In this document: positions 1-7,965 of the stretch, piece by piece
Layout of the letters: the number at the start of each line of letters is the position of its first letter
Position numbering within the stretch: the first letter of the stretch is position 1
NCBI GenBank assembly: GCA_002394535.1
Contig: DGUG01000024.1
Coordinates: 2,744 to 21,023, forward strand
Direction: 5' to 3'
From: Lachnospiraceae bacterium UBA4316
Lineage (GTDB): Bacteria; Bacillota; Clostridia; Lachnospirales; Lachnospiraceae
Length of the DNA stretch: 18,280 nucleotides
The notes under the pieces: generated by a model
Databases searched by the model: none
What the model saw: only the letters and a program-made list of their open reading frames with translations
What the model was told of the DNA's origin: nothing
Position numbers and translations under genes: made by a program

Positions 1-40
1 CGTAATGCGTAGGTCGCCGGTTCGAATCCGGCCGGGAGCT
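1..40 (+). tRNA. tRNA-Thr (anticodon CGT), 3' part only
   Basis: The window begins inside a tRNA. Bases 16-20 and 28-32 pair as the T-stem around the loop TTCGAAT, and bases 33-39 are the 3' acceptor strand, followed by discriminator T40. The five bases before the T-stem (AGGTC) fit a standard variable loop, and TGCGT (6-10) the 3' side of the anticodon stem. That places CGT at anticodon positions 34-36 (bases 1-3), which reads ACG, threonine. CCA is not encoded; the sequence continues TTATAAT. The 5' half lies outside the window, so identity rests on this register alone. Confidence 0.85.
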
Positions 41-47
41 TTATAAT

Positions 48-75
48 AAAAAGGGCAGTAGATGCCCTTTTTTGT
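48..75 (+). terminator. Rho-independent terminator after tRNA-Thr
   Basis: AAAAAGGGCA (48-57) pairs perfectly with TGCCCTTTTT (63-72) around a 5-base loop, followed by T73. This is a classic intrinsic terminator for the tRNA transcript. It ends only about 30 bases before the argH start codon. Confidence 0.85.
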
Positions 76-103
76 TAGATATTATTAGATCAGGGAGATT
101 ATT

Positions 104-1498
104 ATGGCACAGTTATGGGGTGGCAGATTTACAAAGGAAACCGATCAGCAGGTGTATGATTTTAATGCATCCGTATCTTTCGACAAGAGGCTCTTTCCTG
201 AGGATATCGAAGGATCGAAGGCTCATGTGGAGATGCTTGCAAAGTGCGGTATCATCAGTCCGGAGGAAAAGGATTCGATCATAAGGGGACTTGATGGCAT
301 ATTTACCGATGTTAATGATGGTAAGCTTGAGATAACTTCCGAATATGAAGATATTCACAGCTTTGTTGAAGCCAATCTTATTGACCGGATAGGAGAGGCC
401 GGCAAGAAGATGCATACCGGAAGAAGCCGTAACGATCAGGTTGCCCTGGATATGCGCCTGTATACGCGCAAGAATATCCTGTGTATGAAGGATGAGATTG
501 TGACGCTGCTTACGGAACTTCTTCGGGTCATTGAAGATAATACAATGACTTTTATGCCGGGATTCACACACTTGCAAAAGGCTCAGCCGGTAACCCTTGC
601 ACATCATTTTGCGGCATATTTTGAGATGTTTCGTCGTGATTACGGCAGACTTTGCGATATATACGAGAGAATGAATTACTGCCCGCTTGGAGCCGGAGCA
701 CTTGCCGGGACGACTTACCCTCTGGATCGTGATTTTGTTGCGAAAAAGCTGGGATTCTACGGTCCTACAGCCAATTCCATGGATTCTGTTTCCGACAGAG
801 ACTATCTCATTGAGTATCTGTCGGCCCTTTCTGTTATTATGATGCATCTTTCCAGATTCTGTGAGGAGATTATTATCTGGAACAGCAACGAATACAGATT
901 TGTGAATATCGATGACGCTTTTGCGACAGGATCAAGTATCATGCCCCAGAAGAAAAATCCCGATATTGCCGAACTTACAAGAGGAAAATGCGGCAGGGTC
1001 TACGGAAGCCTTATGTCGCTTCTGACAACTATGAAGGGACTTCCACTTGCATATAATAAAGATATGCAGGAAGATAAGGAGGTTTCCTTTGATGCAATGG
1101 ATACAGTCTCAAACTGTGTAATACTGTTTACTAAAATGATATCCACAATGACTTTTAATAACGAAAACATGAAAAAGTCTGCCGCCAAAGGCTTTACAAA
1201 TGCAACGGATGCGGCGGATTATCTTGTTTCCAAGGGAGTACCTTTTAGGGATGCACATGGTATTATCGGACAAATTGTGATATACTGTGACACAAATTCA
1301 AAATCCATTGAGGATTGCAGTCTGGATGAACTTCGTTCAGTAAGCGGATACTTCGACAAGGATATATATGATTTTATCTCGCTTGAGAGATGTGTTGAGA
1401 AGAGGCTTACAAAGGGAGGTCCGGCACCTGCTGTTATGGATGAGTATATCAGAGATTCCCGCAAATGGCTGGATTCTTTAAAAAAGGTGAGGAGATGA
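104..1498 (+). CDS. argH: Argininosuccinate lyase
   Basis: Cytoplasmic enzyme that splits argininosuccinate into arginine and fumarate, the last step of arginine synthesis. The 464-residue length is normal for the family. It opens with the typical LWGGRF. The fumarase/ASL superfamily regions are all present: HTGRSRNDQ (residues 104-112), the catalytic-histidine region T155-H156 in FTHLQKAQP, and the signature loop GSSIMPQKKNP (276-286) carrying the catalytic serine. The start ATG has AGGGAG (92-97) six bases upstream. argG is not adjacent. The stop lies 4 bases before asd, and the asd ribosome binding site is inside the end of argH, so the two are probably cotranscribed. I see no convincing promoter between the tRNA terminator and this gene. 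Confidence 0.97.
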   Translation: MAQLWGGRFTKETDQQVYDFNASVSFDKRLFPEDIEGSKAHVEMLAKCGIISPEEKDSIIRGLDGIFTDVNDGKLEITSEYEDIHSFVEANLIDRIGEAGKKMHTGRSRNDQVALDMRLYTRKNILCMKDEIVTLLTELLRVIEDNTMTFMPGFTHLQKAQPVTLAHHFAAYFEMFRRDYGRLCDIYERMNYCPLGAGALAGTTYPLDRDFVAKKLGFYGPTANSMDSVSDRDYLIEYLSALSVIMMHLSRFCEEIIIWNSNEYRFVNIDDAFATGSSIMPQKKNPDIAELTRGKCGRVYGSLMSLLTTMKGLPLAYNKDMQEDKEVSFDAMDTVSNCVILFTKMISTMTFNNENMKKSAAKGFTNATDAADYLVSKGVPFRDAHGIIGQIVIYCDTNSKSIEDCSLDELRSVSGYFDKDIYDFISLERCVEKRLTKGGPAPAVMDEYIRDSRKWLDSLKKVRR

Positions 1499-1502
1499 TA
1501 TT

Positions 1503-2588
1503 ATGAGCGAGAAACTTCAGGTTGGTATTTTAGGCGGAACCGGGATGGTTGGGCAAAGATTCATATCTTTGCTGGAAAATCACCCATGGTTTGAGGTAAA
1601 AGTCATAGCGGCAAGTCCCAGAAGCGCCGGTAAGACTTATAAAGAGGCAGTGGGCGACAGATGGAAGATGACAACACCTATGCCGGAAGCCGTCAAGGAC
1701 ATTGTGGTAATGAATGTCAATGAAGTAGAGGCGGTGTCAAAAGAGGTTGATTTTGTATTTTCCGCTGTTGATATGACCAAGGATGAGATCAGGGCTATTG
1801 AAGAGGAATATGCAAAGTGCGAGATTCCGGTTGTATCCAATAACAGTGCCCACAGATGGACACCGGATGTTCCCATGATCATACCCGAGATCAATCCGGA
1901 GCATATAGAGATCATTAAGGATCAGAAGAAGCGACTTGGTACAAAACGGGGATTTATCGCCGTTAAACCGAATTGTTCGATCCAAAGCTATACACCTGCA
2001 CTTGCCGCATGGCAGGAGTTTGAACCTGTTGAGGTTGTTGCAACGACTTATCAGGCTATTTCCGGCGCCGGCAAGACCTTCCGTGACTGGCCGGAGATGG
2101 TGGGGAATATCATTCCCTATATCGGCGGCGAAGAAGAAAAATCCGAGCAGGAGCCTCTTCGTATATTCGGTCACATAGAAAACGGACAGATAGTAAAGGC
2201 CCAGAAGCCTGTTATAACCTGCCAGTGTATAAGAGTTCCCGTTCTTAACGGACATACGGCTGCCGTATTTGTAAGGTTTGCCAAGAAACCTACGAAAGAG
2301 CAGCTCATCGACAGACTTGTAAACTACTCCGGAGAACCTCAGAAGCTTGGACTTCCTTCGGCTCCGAAGCAGTTCATCAGATACATGGAAGAAGATAACA
2401 GACCTCAGGTATCTCTTGATGTGGATTACGAAAAGGGAATGGGTATTTCCATCGGAAGACTTCGTCCCGACACCGTATATGATTACAAGTTCGTAGGACT
2501 GTCTCATAACACTTTAAGAGGCGCTGCGGGCGGTGCGGTACTTTGCGCCGAACTGCTGAAAGCAAAGGGCTTTATTGACAAAAAATAA
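1503..2588 (+). CDS. asd: Aspartate-semialdehyde dehydrogenase (archaeal/fungal-type)
   Basis: Reduces aspartyl phosphate to aspartate semialdehyde with NADPH, the branch point to lysine/diaminopimelate, threonine and methionine. It has 361 residues. A nucleotide-binding GGTGMVG motif sits at residues 11-17, the catalytic cysteine is C158 in KPNCSIQ, and the likely acid/base histidine is H251 in VLNGHTA. The sequence style (SNNSAHR, KPNCS, QAISGAG, SHNTLRGAAGG) matches, from memory, the subfamily found in archaea and fungi rather than the short E. coli/Bacillus forms. The ribosome binding site GGAG lies inside the end of argH. A gap of only 18 bases, with no terminator, separates it from the next gene. 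Confidence 0.95.
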   Translation: MSEKLQVGILGGTGMVGQRFISLLENHPWFEVKVIAASPRSAGKTYKEAVGDRWKMTTPMPEAVKDIVVMNVNEVEAVSKEVDFVFSAVDMTKDEIRAIEEEYAKCEIPVVSNNSAHRWTPDVPMIIPEINPEHIEIIKDQKKRLGTKRGFIAVKPNCSIQSYTPALAAWQEFEPVEVVATTYQAISGAGKTFRDWPEMVGNIIPYIGGEEEKSEQEPLRIFGHIENGQIVKAQKPVITCQCIRVPVLNGHTAAVFVRFAKKPTKEQLIDRLVNYSGEPQKLGLPSAPKQFIRYMEEDNRPQVSLDVDYEKGMGISIGRLRPDTVYDYKFVGLSHNTLRGAAGGAVLCAELLKAKGFIDKK

Positions 2589-2606
2589 TCCAAAAAGAGA
2601 CTTGAA

Positions 2607-4349
2607 ATGGAAGATTTAAAGTATCAGATAGACCTTCTTACTGCTTTAAATGAGAGATTGCTGACAAGCGAAAAGATGTACCGGCACATTGCTGAAATGT
2701 CCGGCACGCTTTTCGTTTACTTTGATTACAAATGCTCTCCCGTCAAAGTTGATCTGGTAGGGCCCTGGGATGATATGGTCGGAGAAAAGATAGCAAATCA
2801 TCCGTATGACGAATCTTATATGTTAAATCTTCTTCTTGATGAAGATCAGGACAAGTTCCGTATCCATATGCTTGAAATAGAGCGTGAAGGACTTGAGACA
2901 GACAGTGTGGAAGTCAGAAGCCGTAATAAGCGGTACTGGCTAAGCTGTTTTGTGAATGTGACCTATGACGATGATCACAAGCCCGTGGAGAAAATCATTG
3001 CGATCAAGGACATCACCAAGATCAAGATGAATTCCGAAGAGCTTGAATATCTTGCGTATTATGATTCTCTGACAGGTGTTTACAACAGAAACTTTTTTGT
3101 CAGAAAGTTTCGTGATATGTGTGAACTTGCAGACAGTGAGAAGGTCAGCGTCGAGATCATGTTTGTGGATATTGACGACTTCAAGAAGATAAATGATTCA
3201 ATTGGACTTTTGTTCGGAGATGAACTCGTTCAGGAATTCGGACAGTATCTTAAGGATTTTAATAATGATGAAACCCTCGTGGGAAGATTCGGAAGCGATG
3301 TTTTCGTTATTGCGGTTTATAATCCCTGCGGACAAAGAAGCTGTGACATTATCTACAGAAAGATTCAGGAAAGACTGCGCCATCCGTTTTCACTGACTAA
3401 CAAAACGGAGATTATGATTACTGTTTCATGCGGTGTAGCCGAGTATCCCGATGCCGGAAGGACTGCACTTGAAGTAATTAAAAATGCGGAAATCGTTCTG
3501 TATAAATCAAAGGAGCGCGGCAAAGGCGGTATCCAGTATTTTGAACTGGATATTCTCAACAAATTCATCAAGACCGTTTCAATAGAAAAGCAGCTCAAAG
3601 AAGCTATAGAGACAAACGGATTTCAGTTGTATTACCAGCCACAGTACAATGCTTCCGACGGGAAACTAAGGGGTGCCGAAGCCCTTCTTAGATGGCCTGA
3701 TCCCGAAGGAGAGGGATTTATAACCTCTCCCGGAGAGTTTATTCCCATCGCGGAGAAGAACGGGGCAATCATACCTATCGGTAATTTTGTGATCAAGGAA
3801 GCCCTCCGTACAATGAGCGACTGGAGAAACAAGTATCATATTCCGATGGTACTTTCCATTAATATATCTGCCATGCAGCTTGAGAAAGAGAATTTTGTGG
3901 ATGCACTGTCCCGTGAGATAACACTTAACGGGATCAATCCGGAATCAATTGAGATAGAGATTACGGAATCGGTATTTATCAATAGCTTTGAAGATGTGAT
4001 TGATAAGATCAAAACCCTTCGCGGACTGGGAATAAGGGTTAGCCTTGATGATTTCGGAACGGGTTATTCCTCCCTTTCTTATCTGAAGAATTTACCGATC
4101 GATACACTTAAAATAGACAAATCATTTATTGATACCGCACTCAAGGACGACAGCTCCGGTATTATATACGAGAGCGTCATTCAGATGGCTCAAAGGCTGG
4201 GATTTGAAACTGTTGCCGAGGGTGTGGAGACCAAGGACCAGTTTAACTATCTGCGTGAGCGTAATATCGATATCATTCAGGGGTATTTGCTCGGCAAGCC
4301 CATAAGCAGGGTAGAATTTGAAAAACTGCTGATAAGGCAGGTTCCTTAA
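2607..4349 (+). CDS. PAS-GGDEF(degenerate)-EAL cyclic-di-GMP phosphodiesterase
   Basis: Cytoplasmic signalling protein of 580 residues with no membrane segment or signal peptide. An N-terminal PAS-like sensor spans about residues 15-140, ending in a PAC-like strand (IIAIKDITKIK). A GGDEF domain spans about 150-310 (LTGVYNRN, VDIDDFKKIND), but its signature is GSDVF (229-233) instead of GGDEF and the upstream inhibitory-site aspartate is absent, so cyclase activity is unlikely. The EAL domain (about 325-575) is complete: E358-A-L, SINIS, EIEITES, DDFGTGYSS (D481-D482), KIDKSFI, AEGVET and QGYLLGKP. It should therefore hydrolyse c-di-GMP to pGpG, perhaps regulated by the PAS or by GTP on the dead GGDEF. 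The ribosome binding site is weak (AAGAGA), consistent with coupling to asd. Confidence 0.93.
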   Translation: MEDLKYQIDLLTALNERLLTSEKMYRHIAEMSGTLFVYFDYKCSPVKVDLVGPWDDMVGEKIANHPYDESYMLNLLLDEDQDKFRIHMLEIEREGLETDSVEVRSRNKRYWLSCFVNVTYDDDHKPVEKIIAIKDITKIKMNSEELEYLAYYDSLTGVYNRNFFVRKFRDMCELADSEKVSVEIMFVDIDDFKKINDSIGLLFGDELVQEFGQYLKDFNNDETLVGRFGSDVFVIAVYNPCGQRSCDIIYRKIQERLRHPFSLTNKTEIMITVSCGVAEYPDAGRTALEVIKNAEIVLYKSKERGKGGIQYFELDILNKFIKTVSIEKQLKEAIETNGFQLYYQPQYNASDGKLRGAEALLRWPDPEGEGFITSPGEFIPIAEKNGAIIPIGNFVIKEALRTMSDWRNKYHIPMVLSINISAMQLEKENFVDALSREITLNGINPESIEIEITESVFINSFEDVIDKIKTLRGLGIRVSLDDFGTGYSSLSYLKNLPIDTLKIDKSFIDTALKDDSSGIIYESVIQMAQRLGFETVAEGVETKDQFNYLRERNIDIIQGYLLGKPISRVEFEKLLIRQVP

Positions 4350-4364
4350 TCATAAGGGAGATCC

Positions 4365-5735
4365 ATGTACCGCAGATCCGATTTGCAATTTATCCAGAAT
4401 ATATTTGACAGAGCCACCAATGATATTGCAATAATTTACGGCCTCAGGGATTACGGTCTTTCTTCGCTTGTATCAGATTTTATCAAGGACAAGGATTGTC
4501 TGTATTACAGATCGTCTCCGGTTACCGATGATCTTCAGCGCAAAATGTTTGCGCAGGAGCTTCACGAACAGACAAAATCCCCAATTTTCCCCGATGACGA
4601 TTACGACAAGCTATTAGCATCGTATATTGATTCTCATAACGAGAAGAAGAAAGTAATCGTTCTGGATGATTTTCAGTTTCTGATCAGAGAAAATCCAACC
4701 TTTATCAATTTCCTTTCGAATATGCTGTTTGGCCAGACCGCTTTGGGTAAGGCAATGTTTCTGCTTGTGTCGGATGATATTAAGTGGATCGAATCCGATA
4801 TGGTAAAACTGATAGGCAGAAAATCATCCGAAATATCAGGCGTTATCAAATTGAAGGGGTTTTCTCCCGCGGAGTTTGGTGAACGCTTTCCTAAAATGAC
4901 AACGGACAAAATCATAAAGCTGTATTCCGCACTCGGGGGAAGAAGTATGTTTTATAACATGATAACCGAAGAGACTGATACAGGCGATGCGGTAAAGCTT
5001 CTGCTAAATAAATGGAGCAGTGAAGATTTTAATGTGGGGAACTATCTTCCGAAAGATATAAGGGAGCCTGTCATATACAATACGATACTTGTAAACATTG
5101 CTTCAGGGAAATGTAAGCTTAACGATATCCATAATTCCATGGGGATGGACAGAGCAAAGCTGTCTGCGTATCTGAAGAATCTTGAGAGTAATGATATAAT
5201 AGAAAAACTGTCAGGAGCCCAGGTGGGAGACCTTAAATGTATCAAAAAGGGAACCTACAGAATAAAAGACAACACTCTGCGCCTGTTTTACCGTTTTGTA
5301 TTCCCAAGGTTATCGTCTCTTAAGATATTCGGGGAAGATAAGTTCTACAAAAGATTCATAGAAGCAAATCTTCCTGATTTTATCGGGGAAATCTATCCGG
5401 AATACTGCATGGAACATATAAGATGGCTTCACAGGGAAAACCGACTCAGTTTTATGATAGATTCGGTTGAGGAGTACTTTGATAAATCGGAGGCAATTGA
5501 TTTTGTTATAGTTGCAAAGGGCGGGAATATCATTGCCTGTGCATGCAATTACAAAGATCCGGTTATGAGTTACAAAAAGCTTGCTGATGTAAGGGAAGCC
5601 ATAAGACATAATAGGCTTCCATGTGACAACATATGGATGTTCTCGGCCGGAGGTTTTGAGGATAAGCTTATTGAAGCCGCTTCCTCGGAAGAAGGAATAA
5701 AGCTTTTGGAATTGTCGGAGCAAACGGTGCGTTGA
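4365..5735 (+). CDS. AAA-type ATPase/DUF234-like protein with degenerate active sites
   Basis: A 456-residue protein laid out like the archaeal-type ATPase plus DUF234 family: an N-terminal P-loop domain (about 1-235), a winged-helix-like segment (about 240-300), and a C-terminal PD-(D/E)XK-like region (about 310-420). The Walker A position reads GLRDYGLSS (26-34), so the lysine of GxxxxGKT is L32. Walker B is present as VIVLDDFQF (D101-D102). At the C-terminus IDFVIV (378-383) keeps the conserved Asp, but the family's E-C-K triplet appears as A393-C394-N395. Family assignment is from remembered motifs. The function is unknown; it may be a binding or regulatory protein that does not hydrolyse ATP. 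AAGGGAG (4354-4360) precedes the ATG, 15 bases after the EAL gene, suggesting a joint role with it. Confidence 0.75.
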   Translation: MYRRSDLQFIQNIFDRATNDIAIIYGLRDYGLSSLVSDFIKDKDCLYYRSSPVTDDLQRKMFAQELHEQTKSPIFPDDDYDKLLASYIDSHNEKKKVIVLDDFQFLIRENPTFINFLSNMLFGQTALGKAMFLLVSDDIKWIESDMVKLIGRKSSEISGVIKLKGFSPAEFGERFPKMTTDKIIKLYSALGGRSMFYNMITEETDTGDAVKLLLNKWSSEDFNVGNYLPKDIREPVIYNTILVNIASGKCKLNDIHNSMGMDRAKLSAYLKNLESNDIIEKLSGAQVGDLKCIKKGTYRIKDNTLRLFYRFVFPRLSSLKIFGEDKFYKRFIEANLPDFIGEIYPEYCMEHIRWLHRENRLSFMIDSVEEYFDKSEAIDFVIVAKGGNIIACACNYKDPVMSYKKLADVREAIRHNRLPCDNIWMFSAGGFEDKLIEAASSEEGIKLLELSEQTVR

Positions 5736-5760
5736 CACAAAGATATTATAATGATAAATT
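5732..5760 (+). promoter_or_regulatory. Possible sigma-A promoter for the amino acid ABC operon
   Basis: A perfect -35 TTGACA (5732-5737) overlaps the stop codon of the ATPase gene. A 17-base spacer leads to TAAATT (5755-5760), a 4/6 match to the -10 consensus. A better -10 hexamer, TATAAT at 5747-5752, lies too close to that -35. The assignment is plausible but the -10 is uncertain. Confidence 0.4.
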
Positions 5761-5799
5761 AAATAAGATGCTTTTTAACAGAATTTCGGAGGTAGTATT

Positions 5800-6528
5800 A
5801 TGAAAAAATCAATAATAGTTCTTCTTGCTGTATGTTCAGCTTTATGCATGTGTGCATGCGGATCTTCATCCAAAAAACTTGTTATGGCAACAAATGCGGC
5901 ATTCCCTCCTTACGAATCGGTTGAGGGAGACAAGATCGTAGGTATCGATCCCGAAATTGCCCAGCTTATTGCGGATGATCTGGGTATGGAACTTGTAATA
6001 GAGGATATGGCATTTGATTCGATTATCGCCGCTGTTCAGTCCGGTAAGGCTGACATCGCAATGGCAGGTATGACCGTTACGGAAGATCGTAAGGAAAATA
6101 TAAACTTTTCCGATCCTTATACAACTGCAGCACAGGTAATTCTTGTCAAGAATACTTCAACCGTCAAGACTCCCGATGATCTTGCAAATCTGACCGTCGG
6201 TGTTCAGATCGGAACAACCGGTGATATTTATGCCGAAGATATCGAAGGAGCAACGATCGAACGTTACTCCAAGTATTTTGAAGCTATCAACGCTCTTGCA
6301 CAGGGCAAGATTGATGCAGTTATAGTCGACAGGGAACCCGGAAAGGTGTTTGTAAGTGAAAATCCCGACCTTGTTATGATTGATGAGGAATTTACCGTTG
6401 AGGAGTATGCTATCGGTGTTTCAAAGGAAAATACCGAACTTCTCAACAACATTAATGCCTCTCTTAAGAAACTCAAAGAATCAGGCAAGATCGACGAGAT
6501 CATCGGTAAATACATTAAAGCTGAATAA
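5800..6528 (+). CDS. Polar amino acid ABC transporter substrate-binding lipoprotein
   Basis: Extracellular lipid-anchored binding protein of a polar amino acid importer (SBP_bac_3 / HisJ-GlnH type), 242 residues. A signal peptide (MKKS, then a hydrophobic stretch) ends in a lipobox-like MCAC followed by GSSS, so C20 is the probable lipidation site. The ligand-binding fold shows NAAFPPYE, GIDPEIAQLIADDLG, QSGKADIAMAGMTVTEDRK and INFSDPY; the R in TEDR usually contacts the amino acid carboxylate. The specific substrate cannot be told from sequence. A strong ribosome binding site GGAGG (5788-5792) lies 7 bases before the ATG. It is the first gene of a three-component importer with the permease and ATPase that follow. 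Confidence 0.93.
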   Translation: MKKSIIVLLAVCSALCMCACGSSSKKLVMATNAAFPPYESVEGDKIVGIDPEIAQLIADDLGMELVIEDMAFDSIIAAVQSGKADIAMAGMTVTEDRKENINFSDPYTTAAQVILVKNTSTVKTPDDLANLTVGVQIGTTGDIYAEDIEGATIERYSKYFEAINALAQGKIDAVIVDREPGKVFVSENPDLVMIDEEFTVEEYAIGVSKENTELLNNINASLKKLKESGKIDEIIGKYIKAE

Positions 6529-6530
6529 TA

Positions 6531-7217
6531 ATGAGTTTAAGCAAGAATCTGTATCTTAACTTAATTAAAGACGACAGGTATATGTACCTTGTCAAAGGTC
6601 TCGGTAATACATTACTCATCACGATCGTAGCGGTCGTGGTGGGTATTTTACTGGGGTTTTTACTTGCGTACATAAGGACAACCCATGATAAAACCGGCAA
6701 CTGGAAGGCTGCCAATCTCATAGCCCATGTGTATATAACGGTAATCCGCGGTACACCTATGGTGCTGCAGCTCCTGATCGTTTACTTCGTTGTTTTCGCC
6801 TCAGTTAATGTTCCGAAGATAATAGTAGCGTTTATTGCTTTCGGACTTAATTCCGGAGCATATGTTGCCGAGATCATACGAGCCGGCCTTATGTCGATAG
6901 ACGAAGGGCAGTATGAAGCCGGGGCAAGCCTTGGATTTTCATATACACAGACAATGCTGTATTTCATTCTTCCCCAGGCAATCAAAAATGTTCTGCCGGC
7001 ACTTGGTAACGAGATGATCGTACTTCTCAAGGAAACATCCGTTGCGGGATATATTGCCATGGATGACCTGACAAGAGGTGCGGACATAATCAGAAGCCAG
7101 ACCTATTCCGCATTTACACCGCTGCTTATCGCAGCAGCTATATATCTGTTTTTTGTTTTGATCTTTGACAGTCTTGTCAAGAAACTCGAAAGGAATCTCA
7201 AGAACAGTGACCACTGA
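6531..7217 (+). CDS. Polar amino acid ABC transporter permease
   Basis: Inner-membrane subunit of the HisM/GlnP family, 228 residues, with about five hydrophobic segments: roughly residues 22-48, 70-90, 92-112, 150-172 and 192-215. The family pattern is clear: N-terminal [22 protein letters not shown], and the cytoplasmic EAA loop [20 protein letters not shown] that docks the ATPase. It probably forms a homodimer, as only one permease gene is present. The ATG follows the binding-protein stop by 2 bases and has no recognisable Shine-Dalgarno, so translation is probably coupled to the upstream gene. Its 3' end overlaps the ATPase gene. Confidence 0.94.
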   Translation: MSLSKNLYLNLIKDDRYMYLVKGLGNTLLITIVAVVVGILLGFLLAYIRTTHDKTGNWKAANLIAHVYITVIRGTPMVLQLLIVYFVVFASVNVPKIIVAFIAFGLNSGAYVAEIIRAGLMSIDEGQYEAGASLGFSYTQTMLYFILPQAIKNVLPALGNEMIVLLKETSVAGYIAMDDLTRGADIIRSQTYSAFTPLLIAAAIYLFFVLIFDSLVKKLERNLKNSDH

Positions 7218-7965
7218 CCGTAAGCCTCTTATTGAGGTTAAGCATTTATACAAAGAATTCAGTAACGGATCATCGGGCAGAGAAGAAGTATTGTCCGATA
7301 TCAGTGTGGACTTCTATGAGGGTGATGTTGCCTTTATAGTTGGGCCTTCAGGTGCCGGAAAGAGTACGTTTCTTCGGTGCCTTAACCGTCTTGAGAGTGC
7401 CACAAAGGGTGAGATTTTCTTCGAGGGAGTGAATATCTGTGATGAAAAGGTTGATATAGACCGGCACAGACAGAAGATGGGAATGGTATTCCAGCAGTTT
7501 AATCTGTTCCCCCACCTCAGTGTAATGAGTAACCTTACTATCGGTCCCATGAAGCTTCAGGGACTGTCTAAAGAGGAAGCCGAAGAAAAGGCAATAAAGC
7601 TTCTCCGTCGCGTTAAGCTTGAAGACCGTGCGACGTCGTATCCAAACCAGCTCTCAGGCGGCCAGAAGCAGCGTATCGCTATTGCAAGATCACTGTGCAT
7701 GGAACCGGATGTAATGCTTTTTGATGAGCCTACAAGTGCCCTTGATCCGGAGATGGTAGGCGAAGTGCTTGAAGTTATGCGTGAACTTGCAGAAGACAAA
7801 ATGACTATGCTTGTAGTTACTCACGAGATGGCATTTGCAAAGGAAGTTGCCAATCGTATACTCTTTATGGCAGATACGCAGATTCTCGAAGAAAACGATC
7901 CCGTTAATTTCTTCGGCAATCCGCAAAATGAACGTCTGAAGGCATTTCTTGACAAGATGATATGA
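7207..7965 (+). CDS. Polar amino acid ABC transporter ATP-binding protein
   Basis: ATPase subunit (GlnQ/HisP-like, 252 residues from this start) that powers the adjacent permease. All catalytic motifs are present: Walker [10 protein letters not shown] (46-54), signature LSGGQKQR (149-156), Walker B VMLFDEP (D173-E174) and H-loop H206. I chose GTG at 7207 because it is near the conserved start of the domain ([12 protein letters not shown]) and has AAAGGA about 12 bases upstream. It overlaps the permease stop by 11 bases. A TTG at 7165 in the same frame would add 14 unlikely residues. The end overlaps topB by ATGA. Confidence 0.92.
   Translation: MTTDRKPLIEVKHLYKEFSNGSSGREEVLSDISVDFYEGDVAFIVGPSGAGKSTFLRCLNRLESATKGEIFFEGVNICDEKVDIDRHRQKMGMVFQQFNLFPHLSVMSNLTIGPMKLQGLSKEEAEEKAIKLLRRVKLEDRATSYPNQLSGGQKQRIAIARSLCMEPDVMLFDEPTSALDPEMVGEVLEVMRELAEDKMTMLVVTHEMAFAKEVANRILFMADTQILEENDPVNFFGNPQNERLKAFLDKMI

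Noticed and set aside
113..847. 244-residue minus-strand open frame opposite argH
   Set aside because: It lies wholly antisense to a clear argH, has no family features and no ribosome binding site.
1737..2507. 256-residue minus-strand open frame opposite asd
   Set aside because: Shadow of asd; composition is not protein-like and no start signal is present.
5747..5752. TATAAT as -10 for the TTGACA at 5732
   Set aside because: The spacing is only 9 bases; no other -35 hexamer is found at 16-18 bases from it.
7165..7206. TTG start for the ABC ATPase, 14 codons upstream
   Set aside because: It has no good ribosome binding site, overlaps the permease by 53 bases and adds residues not typical of the family.
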